Below are positions 16,156 through 24,501 of a DNA stretch of 64,000 nucleotides, one piece after another (position 1 is the first letter of the stretch; each line of letters starts with the position of its first letter). This DNA is from Actinokineospora sp. NBRC 105648. Its GTDB lineage: Bacteria; Actinomycetota; Actinomycetes; Mycobacteriales; Pseudonocardiaceae. Made by a program: the position numbers and the translations under genes. The DNA lies in contig NZ_BSTR01000032.1 of assembly GCF_030269645.1 (NCBI RefSeq), positions 26,366 through 90,365 on the forward strand, given 5' to 3'. The notes under the pieces were generated by a model. That model made no database searches. It had not been told where the DNA came from and worked only from the letters and a program-made list of their open reading frames with translations.

Positions 16156-18105
16156 TCAGTGATTGCACGCGCACTGACCCGGCGGGCAGTGTGCGCGGGA
16201 AGCGGTTCCGTCGGGCAGGTCCAGCGCCGGGTTGCGGTCGCAGAACCCGTGCGGGCGGAGCATGAATCCGCTGTAGTCGACCGGCATGACCGGCCAGTCC
16301 TCCGGCCTGGGCACGTGCGTCGGGCCGAATACGTGCCAGAGGACGAGGTCCTCCTCGGTCAGTTCCCGATCGGCCCTCGTCCAGACCGCCAAACCGTCGT
16401 TGCCGGGGTTCTGGTTCGGGTAGTCGCCCGCCGGGAAGCGCTCGGCGTCGTCGTGCCGGGTCACCCACAGGTGCTTGGTGGCGAAGGCCGCACGGGTGGC
16501 CACGGTGGCCTCCGGCTGGGCCAGCAGGGTGGGGCCGGGGTTCGGCACCAGCTGGTAGGCGCGCGGCTTGCCGAGCCGGTTGCGGCTGTCCTCGTTGCGG
16601 ATGAGCCAGGACCGCCCGCGCGCCGGGTCGGCCAGCCGCTGGGCCTGCGACTCCCTGGTCAGCGGGGTGACGGTGGTGGTGAAGGCGTTGCCGTAGGGGT
16701 TGTCCGGACCGATCGGGATCCCGACCACGTCGACCTCGTCGACGGTGTTGCGCTCGCCCGCGACCTCCATGTCCAGCCGGGCGCAGAACAGGTGCTGGTG
16801 CACCGGGGCCATCAGGCCCGGGGCGATCTCCGCGGCGTACGGCGAGACCGTGCCCGGCTCGGCGGACCCGCAGAACACGATCCCGGTGGCCTTGGCCTCC
16901 AGCTGGATCGTGCCGTCGAGGTAGAAGTACCAGAAGAAGCCGTAGTCGTAGTTCCCGATCGTGGCGAAGAACGAGACCACCAGCCGCCGGGAACGCCGGA
17001 CCTCGGTGGCGCCGGTGAGGATGTTGGTGTGTTTCCAGAGGATTCCGTAGTCCTCCTCGTGCATGCAGATCGCCTGCGGGATCGTGACCGGGTTCGAGTG
17101 GTCGTCGGCGACGACGGCGTCGAAGTAATGGATCACGCCGAGGCAGTCGCAGCCTAGTTTCAGCGAGTTCGCGTTCTTGCCGAGCAGGTACTCGCCCGCG
17201 TCGAAGTAGCTGATCCAATAGCGCCACGGCGCCGGGTCGCCGTAGGGCACGACCATCTCCGCCATCGACGCGCGGTTGATGACCGGCCGGTGCTCGCCGC
17301 TGTTCTCGGCGAACTCGACCCGGTGCAGCGTCAGGCCCTCGCGGGCGTTGAAACCGACCCGGAAGCGCCAGTTCTCCCAGGTCACCTCGTTGCCCTCGAC
17401 GGTGAAGCTGACCCCGTCGGGCTGGGTGATCTCGATCGGCTTGAGCGTGGTGCGGGCGGGGCCGACGTGCTCGGCGTCGAAGTTGCCGTGCTCGTGCGGG
17501 ACCGGGACGTCGCCCTCGTCGACCACCGAGATGACCTCACCGGAGATGAGGTCCACCTTGGCCAGCAGCCCCTCGACCGGGTGCGCCCACGGGCTGTCCT
17601 CCACGTGGTCGCGCAGGAACGTCAACGCCCGGAGAACGCGGCGGCCGCGTTCCTCGGGGTGGTCGAAGAAACCGGGCGAGAGCGGCGCGACGAAGGCGAG
17701 GGAGAAGTCCTCGACGCCGCGGCGGCGCAGGGCGGCCTGCCAGCGCGGGTCGGCGCGCACCAGGTCGGCGCTGCGGTCGTACTCCTCGAACAGCACGGCG
17801 GGCTGCCCGGTGCCGGGCGCCAGCTCGCGCCAGTCCACGAGCGCACCGGCGACCAGGTCGACGACGGCCTCGGCGGCGGCACCGGTGGCCGTGTCGAGCA
17901 GGACGGCCTGCGCGCGGCGGCTGATGAGCGCGCCGTCGGTGAAGGCGCGCACCTCCGACTTCGGCGGCTCCAGCAGCAGCACGCTGGGAAACCGCGTGCT
18001 CTCCCCTACCCGACCGGCCTCGACGAGCACCGCGCGCACGCGCGCGATCTCCTCGCCGGAGAGCGGGTCGAGAGGATGCCGGACCAGGGGTGTCGTCGCC
18101 GTCAT
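16156..18105 (-). CDS. Copper-containing primary amine oxidase
   Basis: 649 residues, the usual length for an actinobacterial copper amine oxidase. The quinone cofactor Tyr is Y386 in IGNYDYGFFW (N-Y-D-Y consensus). The catalytic base is D302 in YFDAGEYL, 84 residues before the Tyr as in Arthrobacter enzymes. Copper ligands are H436 and H438 (VHQHLFC) and H597 (GPTHVPRPEDWP). The ATG at 18105 gives the family N-terminus; a longer frame reaches 18231 without similarity. It oxidises primary amines to aldehydes, releasing ammonia and peroxide. The C-terminal CPPGQCACNH tail is Cys-rich and unusual. It may feed or extend the pathway of the adjacent operon. Confidence 0.95.
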   Translation of the reverse strand: MTATTPLVRHPLDPLSGEEIARVRAVLVEAGRVGESTRFPSVLLLEPPKSEVRAFTDGALISRRAQAVLLDTATGAAAEAVVDLVAGALVDWRELAPGTGQPAVLFEEYDRSADLVRADPRWQAALRRRGVEDFSLAFVAPLSPGFFDHPEERGRRVLRALTFLRDHVEDSPWAHPVEGLLAKVDLISGEVISVVDEGDVPVPHEHGNFDAEHVGPARTTLKPIEITQPDGVSFTVEGNEVTWENWRFRVGFNAREGLTLHRVEFAENSGEHRPVINRASMAEMVVPYGDPAPWRYWISYFDAGEYLLGKNANSLKLGCDCLGVIHYFDAVVADDHSNPVTIPQAICMHEEDYGILWKHTNILTGATEVRRSRRLVVSFFATIGNYDYGFFWYFYLDGTIQLEAKATGIVFCGSAEPGTVSPYAAEIAPGLMAPVHQHLFCARLDMEVAGERNTVDEVDVVGIPIGPDNPYGNAFTTTVTPLTRESQAQRLADPARGRSWLIRNEDSRNRLGKPRAYQLVPNPGPTLLAQPEATVATRAAFATKHLWVTRHDDAERFPAGDYPNQNPGNDGLAVWTRADRELTEEDLVLWHVFGPTHVPRPEDWPVMPVDYSGFMLRPHGFCDRNPALDLPDGTASRAHCPPGQCACNH

Positions 18106-18244
18106 TCCGCGAGTATCGGCCGACCGGCGCGCGGGGTCTTGCCCTGCGACGTACAGCGGTTGACCGGCAGGGAACGGCCCGACACGGCGGCGACCGTGCT
18201 CGACCAGGCAACCCGGGCTGCGCGCTGACATCAGCCAACTGCCC

Positions 18245-19021
18245 GTGGATCACTCTTCCGGGTGGTTATCCTCAGGCGCCGTGCTGCCTGCCGTCACCGA
18301 GATCACCGACCATTACCTGCGCGTGGCCGACGAGGTCGCCCCCGGCCTGGTCACCGGCCTGCACCTGACCGGCTCGGTGGCGCTGGGAGCGTGGCGACCA
18401 CCGCACAGCGACATCGACGCGGTCGTGGTCACCAGCCGCCCCGCCGACGCGGTGGAGCTCGCGGCGGTGCACGCCCGGGTGCCCGCGCTCCTGGAGTGCG
18501 TCTACCTCGACGAGGAGACCTTCGCGACCCAGCCCGCGGATGGGCGAGTGGTCCCGTTCAGCGTCGACGGCAAGATCGTGACGGACCGGCCGTGCGGCAA
18601 CCTGAACCCGGTGCAGTGGCTGACGCTGCGCCGCTACGGGATCGCGGTGCGGGGTGAACTGCCGGACTACCAGGTCTCACTGGCCGAGCTGTGGAACTAC
18701 AACCTGGTGAACCTGCGGGAGTACTGGGCACCCCTGGCCGAACGCGCCCGACGCACCTGGCCCGCCGACGGCGACGCGATCGCCTGGCTGGTGCAGGGAC
18801 CGGCACGGCTGCACTACACGCGGGCGAAGTCCGACGTGATCTCCAAAGCGGCGGCGGGACGGTACCTGGCAGCGCTGTTCCCGCAGTGGGCGGCGTTGGC
18901 CGAGCGGGTGGAGCGGTTTCGGGAGAACCAGGTGGAAATGTTCACCGAGCGTGACCTGGACGCCGCTGCTGATTCGGTCGAGGCCATGGTCGAGGACGCC
19001 TGGGCGCAGTGGGGCCGCTAG
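18245..19021 (+). CDS. Nucleotidyltransferase, aminoglycoside-adenylyltransferase-like
   Basis: 258 residues from the first GTG (18245); an equally plausible GTG is at 18281. The N-terminal domain has the pol-beta signature GSVALGAWRPPHSDID with the metal-binding SDID aspartates. The C-terminal helical domain (DAIAWLVQGPARLHYT) resembles the AadA/DUF4111 type that transfers AMP to aminoglycosides. Whether it confers resistance is unknown; such genes are often intrinsic in soil actinomycetes. The gene is divergent from the amine oxidase and convergent with the glycosyltransferases. Confidence 0.85.
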   Translation: MDHSSGWLSSGAVLPAVTEITDHYLRVADEVAPGLVTGLHLTGSVALGAWRPPHSDIDAVVVTSRPADAVELAAVHARVPALLECVYLDEETFATQPADGRVVPFSVDGKIVTDRPCGNLNPVQWLTLRRYGIAVRGELPDYQVSLAELWNYNLVNLREYWAPLAERARRTWPADGDAIAWLVQGPARLHYTRAKSDVISKAAAGRYLAALFPQWAALAERVERFRENQVEMFTERDLDAAADSVEAMVEDAWAQWGR

Positions 19022-19054
19022 ACGCCCGGGCCGCTAGACGCCCGGGCCGCTAGA
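19015..19054. repeat. Short tandem repeat over the nucleotidyltransferase stop
   Basis: The unit CCGCTAGACGCCCGGG occurs twice in tandem, followed by a partial third copy. The first unit contains the TAG stop of the nucleotidyltransferase, so slippage here leaves the protein end unchanged. Confidence 0.75.
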
Positions 19055-19116
19055 TGACTGGGTGCGGTGGGCCCGCTGGTGGATGACCCCGATGACGTGC
19101 CCGGACAAAAGCGGTG

Positions 19117-19259
19117 GTGCTCGATTGGGTGGACTGCCTTCGCGCGGGGCCCCTAGAGCACCGCGGTGGGGAAAAAGCGTGGGGTGAAGGGCATCCCCAC
19201 ACACGGCCAGTTTAGCGGTGCTCTCCCCCCACACGAAGGCAGTCCACCCAATCGAGCAC
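19117..19259 (-). repeat. Nested-hairpin element, copy A
   Basis: The outer arms pair over 33 bp (19117-19149 with 19227-19259), 26 bp of it perfect. Two C-A pairs on plus become G-U on minus. A second, inner stem pairs AGAGCACCGC (19155-19164) with GCGGTGCTCT (19215-19224). The loop holds a conserved core with an A-run and GGGTGAAGGGCATCCCCA. Beyond the right arm comes a conserved tail, CGTAGCGGGGCCGCCGG. It lies between convergent genes. The open frames across it (such as one reading WGESTAKLAV) are artefacts of the repeat. Confidence 0.9.
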
Positions 19260-19335
19260 ATCCGTAGCGGGGCCGCCGGTCCCAGCGGGCATGGGCTCAG
19301 GGAGTGAAAGAATTCGTTGGTGTGGCCTGGATTGG

Positions 19336-20412
19336 TCAGTGTTTAGCGCGTGAGCCCAGGTAGGTGGCCAGCGGCGTGATCAGAGGGCGTGCGCCAAGGG
19401 CCGCAGCTCGCTCACACAGAGTCGCCACCCGGTCCGGCTTGCCCGCTCGTTCCCACAACCGGGTCTCGGCCAGGGCCAAACCCGCCGGCTTGCCGCGGCG
19501 GACCACCGTTCCCTCCCCCGCGCCGTACACGCACGCGGCCGGGAATCGCCAGGCCAATGTCTCCAACTGGGCCCGCGCGTCGGCTGCTGGGGTCACCGAC
19601 GGGTCCACCACCAAGGTGTACTCAGCCGCCGGCCGTCCGACCTCGCGCAGCCGGGACGCCCGGGCCCACCCTGTGGTCGATCGCAGTTTCCCGGCCGCGA
19701 GTACCGCCGCGAAGCCGGGTAGGTGCGGCCAGAGCCCAGGTCTGCGGGCCACCACTCGCAGGTTCCCAGTCCGATCGACCGACGGTGAGGTCTCCAGTGC
19801 CGCGTTCCCGGACCTCCACCGTCGCACAACATCCACCAGCTCGCGTCCCTCTGGCAACACCAGCAAGAACGCTCCCTCCCGCACCACCACGCGTTCGTCC
19901 GGGGCGAACAGCGTCCGGACGAAGGCGTCGTCGGCGACGATCGGGGGGAACTCCGACCAGCGCTCCCGGCCGGCCGCGGACACCGCGTAGCAGCCCGCGC
20001 CGATCACGTCGCCCTCGACGCCGGGCAGTCGTGTCCACACGGCCGCGAAGTCCCGGCCCAGGCGTCCGGTCGGGCGGACCAGGAGTGGGCGCGGCGCGGC
20101 CAGCAGCGGGCGCGGGGTGTCCAGCACTCGGGCCAGGGCCTCGGTGGTGCCGGGGGTCAGGACGGTGTCGGCGTCCAGGAAGACGACCGCGGCACCGTCC
20201 CGGCACCGGCTCAGGCCCGTGTTCAGCGCCGCCGCTTTGCCCCGCGCGGCCGTCTCCACGACCTCCGCGCCCGCCTCGGCGGCTCGCTCGGCGGTGTCGT
20301 CGGAACAGCCGTCGGCCACCACGACCACTCGCACGCCGGGTGCGGACACCGACCGCAGGCAAGCGCCGATCAGCGCGCCCTCGTCGCGTGCGGGGACGAC
20401 CACGTCGATCAC
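19336..20412 (-). CDS. Glycosyltransferase family 2
   Basis: 358 residues from the GTG at 20412, which overlaps the upstream stop (GTGA). A GT-A fold is evident: the nucleotide-sugar start VIDVVVPARDEGALI, the metal-binding DXD as FLDADTVL, the acceptor region IVADDAFVRTLF and a late RRWRSGNAA segment. No membrane anchor except weak C-terminal hydrophobicity. Closely resembles the GT half of the fused protein upstream (compare RRWRSGN with RYQRGND), so the two may add related sugars. Sugar and acceptor unknown. Confidence 0.85.
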   Translation of the reverse strand: MIDVVVPARDEGALIGACLRSVSAPGVRVVVVADGCSDDTAERAAEAGAEVVETAARGKAAALNTGLSRCRDGAAVVFLDADTVLTPGTTEALARVLDTPRPLLAAPRPLLVRPTGRLGRDFAAVWTRLPGVEGDVIGAGCYAVSAAGRERWSEFPPIVADDAFVRTLFAPDERVVVREGAFLLVLPEGRELVDVVRRWRSGNAALETSPSVDRTGNLRVVARRPGLWPHLPGFAAVLAAGKLRSTTGWARASRLREVGRPAAEYTLVVDPSVTPAADARAQLETLAWRFPAACVYGAGEGTVVRRGKPAGLALAETRLWERAGKPDRVATLCERAAALGARPLITPLATYLGSRAKH

Positions 20413-22064
20413 CGGCGCCACCGGTCGGCCACGGCGGCCGCCGCGTGCACGGCCAGGAACACCGTCGCCGCGGCCGGGCTGCGCAGCAACGCGCCGATGA
20501 CGCCGCGGTGGCGGGCGGCGCCGTCGCCGTGGGCCATGTTCAGGCCGTCGAGCTCGTCGTTGCCGCGCTGGTAGCGCAACCGGGCCCGCACCAGTTCCCG
20601 GGCGCCCTGCGGGACGATCACCTCGTAGGACGCCGACACGACCGCCCGCTCCGACGGCGCGAAGTGCCAGCGCACCCACTTGTCGTCCGACCGGACGCGC
20701 GCGAACCGCCCCCAGCGCGTGCGGCCGCTCGCCGAGACCGCGTACGCGCCCATGGTCACCGGCGACTGCCGCACGTACGGAAGGCTCCGCCAGGCCCGGA
20801 AGTAGGCCCGCGACACCCGGCTCCCGGTCGAGATCCGGACGGCGGGCACCGCGAAGTGCACGCCGCCACCGGGGGCCAGCGCCTCGGCCAGCCGGGTCAG
20901 GCCGTCCGGGGAGAGCACCGCGTCCTGGTCGAGGTAGAGCCGGGGCCCCGGGGGCAGCACGGCCTCGGCGGCGTCGATCGCGGCCACCCGCCCGGGCTCG
21001 GAAGTCAGGACGGTGCAAGCGATCCCGGCCGAACGGAGTCTCGGCGCCAGCCGTTCGGCCGCGGCGGTGGTGCTCGCCTCGCCGTCGTTGACCGCCACCA
21101 CGACGTGCACCTCGCCGGAGTAGGTCTGCGCCACGAGCGAGTCCACGCTGCGCCCCAACACATCCGCGCCCCGGTAGGTCGGGATCACCACGCCGAACAC
21201 CGGACCGGACCGCATCGGCCGCGGTGCCAGCGCGGGCCAGTGGCGTGCCAGCAAACCACCGGACATGGCCATGTTCCGCGGCCGGGGTAGACCACCCGGC
21301 AGATCACGCCGCGACACCGCGCGCAGCGACGGCTCGACCCCGAGTCCGGCGGCGATCCGCACGACCATGTCCCGCGCGGTCAGCACCTCGGGGCCCGCGA
21401 CGTGCACCAGTCCACGTACCCGCCGCTCCCCCAGACCGACCACGACCCGAGCGGCGTCGACGAGCGAGACCGGCGTGCGGTACTCGTCGACGCACACCGG
21501 AACCTCGTCACCCGCCCGCAGCGCGGCTTCGATCCGCGTCCACGTGGTCTGCCTGGGGCACAACGGAAGGCCGTAGAGCAACGAGAGCCGCACGACCAAC
21601 CCGACGCCGCGCACCGCGCGCTCCCCGTCGAGCTTGCTCGCGGCGTAGGCGGTCAGCCGCGACGGTGTATCGGTCTCCAGGTAGCGCCGTCCCGCGACGC
21701 CGTCCCAGATGAAGTCGCTGGACGGGTAGAGCAACCACGCATCGGACTCGCGCGCGTAGTCCGCGAGCTGACGGGTCACACCGGCGTTGAGCGCCCAACC
21801 GGCGAACGGCTCACTAGCGACCCGCGCGGGCGAGGACATCCCGCCAAGGTGCGCGATGTGCGTCGGCCGGTAGCGGCGCAACACGGCGTCGAGGTCCTGA
21901 CCGCGGCGCAGGTCGAGGGCGACGACAGAGGCGTGGTCCCCCGGGCAGTCGCGATGACCGATCCCGAGCACCGGCACCCCGCGACGGGCCAGCTCCGCGG
22001 TCACGTGCGCGCCCAGCTGCCCGCAGCAGCCAGTCACCAACCACCGCTCCGATAAACCGGACAC
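20409..22064 (-). CDS. RmlD-like reductase fused to a family 2 glycosyltransferase
   Basis: 551 residues from GTG 22064 with GGGGGAG upstream. Residues ~5-280 are an extended SDR of the RmlD/dTDP-4-dehydrorhamnose-reductase type: GCCGQLGAHV (NAD(P) loop), YPSSDFIWDG and YAASKLDGE (YxxxK). Residues ~290-551 are a GT-A glycosyltransferase (FGVVIPTYRGADV, DXD-like YLDQDAVLS, RYQRGNDELD) ending in a hydrophobic segment (SPAAATVFLAVHAAAAVA) that could be a membrane anchor. A natural reading is that one polypeptide both makes a nucleotide-deoxysugar and transfers it. Reductase specificity is not proven. Confidence 0.85.
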   Translation of the reverse strand: MSGLSERWLVTGCCGQLGAHVTAELARRGVPVLGIGHRDCPGDHASVVALDLRRGQDLDAVLRRYRPTHIAHLGGMSSPARVASEPFAGWALNAGVTRQLADYARESDAWLLYPSSDFIWDGVAGRRYLETDTPSRLTAYAASKLDGERAVRGVGLVVRLSLLYGLPLCPRQTTWTRIEAALRAGDEVPVCVDEYRTPVSLVDAARVVVGLGERRVRGLVHVAGPEVLTARDMVVRIAAGLGVEPSLRAVSRRDLPGGLPRPRNMAMSGGLLARHWPALAPRPMRSGPVFGVVIPTYRGADVLGRSVDSLVAQTYSGEVHVVVAVNDGEASTTAAAERLAPRLRSAGIACTVLTSEPGRVAAIDAAEAVLPPGPRLYLDQDAVLSPDGLTRLAEALAPGGGVHFAVPAVRISTGSRVSRAYFRAWRSLPYVRQSPVTMGAYAVSASGRTRWGRFARVRSDDKWVRWHFAPSERAVVSASYEVIVPQGARELVRARLRYQRGNDELDGLNMAHGDGAARHRGVIGALLRSPAAATVFLAVHAAAAVADRWRR

Positions 22065-22271
22065 CGCGATCTCCCCCCGGCAATTCCGCCACCCACGGGA
22101 AGATCGTCAGCACCCCCCGGGCCGATACTGCGCCGAACGGGTCGACCTTGCCGCAACCGCGCCGGGCGGCCGGGTATTCCGGCTGTCCCACATCCCGGAA
22201 ACCGCTGGTCGGGACCGACCTCGCGGGTAGCGTCACAGGGGTTGGACCAGGGAAAAGGGGAAGGGGAACCC

Positions 22272-23399
22272 ATGTCGACTCCACTGTCTATTTTGGACCT
22301 AGCAGTGGTCGCCGAAGGCCGCTCACCCGCTGACGCGCTGCGCGAGAGCGTCGACCTGGCCCGACAGGCCGAGCAGTTCGGCTACCACCGCTTCTGGGTC
22401 GCCGAGCACCACCTGGCCTCCGGCGTCGCGTCGTCGTCCCCCGCCGTCCTGATCACCCTGATCGCCGACGCCACCGAGCGGATCCGGGTCGGCTCAGGCG
22501 CGGTGCTGCTGGGCTACTACGCCCCGCTGTCGGTCGCCGAGCAGTTCGGCACCATCGCGCTGGCCCACCCCGGCCGGGTCGACCTGGGCCTGGGCCGCTC
22601 CGGCCTGGTCAAGGCCAAGGACCTGGTCAAGCGCTTCGCCGCGCCGAGCGCACCACCGGAACCGTCGAGGGTGGTCGACGGCCTGCTGATCCCCGGCACC
22701 GCCAAGTCCGCCTTCGGCCAGCCCGAGACCCTGGCCCGCCTGGAGGCGGGCCAACGCCTGCTGGGCGCCCGCGAGGACTCCGGCGGCGACTACACCGGGC
22801 AGGTGCGCCAGATCCTCGACTTCCTCACCACCGGCCACACCAACGCCGAGGGCACCGAGTTCCACGCACCGACCGCGGAGGGCGCCGACGCCCAGGTGTG
22901 GGTCCTGGGCTCCAGCGCGGGCCCCAGCGCCAAGGCGGCGGGCGAGCTCGGCCTGCCCTTCACCGCCAACTACCACGTGAGCCCCTCCACGGTCCTGGAA
23001 GCGGTGGGCGCCTACCGCGAGGCATTCGTCCCCTCGGCGAACCTGGCCCACCCGCACGTGATGGTCTCGGCCGACGTGGTGGTCGCCGAAGACTCCGCCA
23101 CCGCGAAGGAACTCGCCTCCCCCTACGCCAGGTGGGTCCTCAGCATCCGCGCGGGCGACGGCGCCATCCCCTTCCTCACCCCCGAGGAGGCGGCGGAGTT
23201 CCCCTGGACCGACGACCAACGCGCCCTCGTGGCCGACCGGGTGGCAACCCAGTTCGTGGGCACCGCGCAAGAGGTCACCGAGCAGCTGCACATCCTCCGC
23301 AAGGCGACTCAGGCGGACGAGATCATGGTCACCACGGTCACCCACGCCCACGCCGACCGGGTCCGCTCCTTCGAGCTGCTGGCCAAGGAATGGCAGTGA
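22272..23399 (+). CDS. LLM-class flavin-dependent oxidoreductase
   Basis: 375 residues, ATG at 22272 with AAGGGGAAGGGG just upstream; the open frame extends to 22242 at a weaker TTG. A luciferase-like F420/FMN-monooxygenase TIM barrel: start PLSILDLAVVAEGRSPADAL, the FWVAEHHLA strand-turn, the AVLLGYYAPLSVAEQFGTIA block and the GRVDLGLGRSG motif. Closest in feel to the MsnO8-type subgroup. Substrate unknown. Divergent from the RmlD-GT fusion. Confidence 0.9.
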   Translation: MSTPLSILDLAVVAEGRSPADALRESVDLARQAEQFGYHRFWVAEHHLASGVASSSPAVLITLIADATERIRVGSGAVLLGYYAPLSVAEQFGTIALAHPGRVDLGLGRSGLVKAKDLVKRFAAPSAPPEPSRVVDGLLIPGTAKSAFGQPETLARLEAGQRLLGAREDSGGDYTGQVRQILDFLTTGHTNAEGTEFHAPTAEGADAQVWVLGSSAGPSAKAAGELGLPFTANYHVSPSTVLEAVGAYREAFVPSANLAHPHVMVSADVVVAEDSATAKELASPYARWVLSIRAGDGAIPFLTPEEAAEFPWTDDQRALVADRVATQFVGTAQEVTEQLHILRKATQADEIMVTTVTHAHADRVRSFELLAKEWQ

Positions 23400-23504
23400 C
23401 CATCCACTAAGGACTTTCGGTTGGTCGCTTTGGTATGGCTCATGTCCGGGTGGGCTGCTCGATCGGGTGGAGTGGCTTGCGTTGGGGTTGGGTTGGCGGG
23501 GTGG

Positions 23505-23646
23505 GCTCGATTGGGTGGAGTGGCTTTGTTCGGGGCCCCTAAGAAAAGAGGCGCCGGGGTGAAGCGGGTGGGAAAGGGATCACCCACGCCGAAGCCAGGC
23601 TAGCGCCTCTTTTCTCCCCGAACAAAGCCACTCCACCCAATCGAGC
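23505..23646 (-). repeat. Nested-hairpin element, copy B
   Basis: The outer arms are a perfect 31-bp inverted repeat (23505-23535 with 23616-23646). A perfect 13-bp inner stem pairs 23542-23554 with 23603-23615. Both stems differ in sequence from copies A, D and E but remain paired. Shared signatures are GGGGCCCCTA after the left arm and GGGTGAAG in the loop. A diverged duplicate of the left arm sits just upstream at about 23455-23485. The element lies between convergent genes. Confidence 0.88.
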
Positions 23647-23702
23647 AGGACCGCCGGCCGGGTGCGGTTTCGTTGTGGTGCAATCGGTTCCCTGTGACCG
23701 GT

Positions 23703-23734
23703 GGTCGATGGTCGATGGTCGATGGTCGATGGTC
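23703..23734. repeat. Heptamer tandem repeat (GGTCGAT)
   Basis: Four perfect copies of GGTCGAT and a partial fifth, lying 40-70 bp after the stop of the PP2C gene (minus strand). A slippage-prone microsatellite. No function evident. Confidence 0.85.
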
Positions 23735-23772
23735 TTAGCGTCCGGTGACCCAGCCAGCCCCAGCAACCAGCG

Positions 23773-24420
23773 TCAAGCCGCCAGGGCCACAACCCCAGCG
23801 CCCTCAACCACAATCGCCGTGGCGTTGTCCGCACTCCCAGTGGCCCGAACCAAAGCAGCGGCCGGGTCTCCCGCGTACCGCAGGATGTTCGCCAGTTGCG
23901 CCAACGGCACCGACACCCCGTCGCTGGCCAGCACCAAGCTCGCCACCGAGGGCACCGACACCACTCCGACCCCGGCGCGCTCGACCGCCCGAGCGCTCGC
24001 GGTCACCACGTGCTCCAAGCGCGGCCCCACCACCACCCCGCGGTCGCGGAAGTACTGCGCCACAGTCTGATCCACCGTCACCTGCCGCACCTCGGCCCCG
24101 TTCCAGGCGTAGGCGCGGGCATCGCCGACCCAGGCCACCTCGTACCCGTCGTCCACCGGTACCGCCACCACCAGCACGCAGTCCCCGGCGGGCAGCGCGC
24201 GCAACGCCACGCCCGCGGCCAGTACCGCGGCCACCGCGCCACCGCCTGCGGACACCGCGGCCGAGGCCGCCACCCGGGCGGCGGTGGCCGCCACCTCGTT
24301 GTCGCCGATCCCGTCGGCCAACGCGAAGACCAAGTCCCCCGAGGCCGACCGCGCCGACGCCACCGCGTCCGCGTTCACCCGTCGCCCGCCCTGTGCCCCC
24401 GCCACTCGCCACGTCCGCAT
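23773..24420 (-). CDS. PP2C-type Ser/Thr phosphatase
   Basis: 215 residues, short for the family but with its acidic metal-binding motifs: VNADAVA, FALADGIGDN, VAWVGDARAYAW, LVLASDGV and ADNATAIVV. GGAGGGAG precedes the ATG. It lies about 80 bp downstream of the degenerate histidine kinase, same strand, and may be co-transcribed. PP2C phosphatases reverse Ser/Thr kinase or anti-sigma phosphorylation; no Ser/Thr kinase gene is visible here. Confidence 0.88.
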   Translation of the reverse strand: MRTWRVAGAQGGRRVNADAVASARSASGDLVFALADGIGDNEVAATAARVAASAAVSAGGGAVAAVLAAGVALRALPAGDCVLVVAVPVDDGYEVAWVGDARAYAWNGAEVRQVTVDQTVAQYFRDRGVVVGPRLEHVVTASARAVERAGVGVVSVPSVASLVLASDGVSVPLAQLANILRYAGDPAAALVRATGSADNATAIVVEGAGVVALAA

Positions 24421-24501
24421 GACCCGCTCCCTCCGACACCACCCAGCCTCGGCCGAGACCCTGTGGAAACGCTGTGCGGGTGCTGACCGGACCCTGTGGG
24501 A

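Noticed and set aside
19015..23734. Possible CRISPR arrays at the short tandem repeats
   Set aside because: The repeats are contiguous, without unique spacers, and no cas gene is near.
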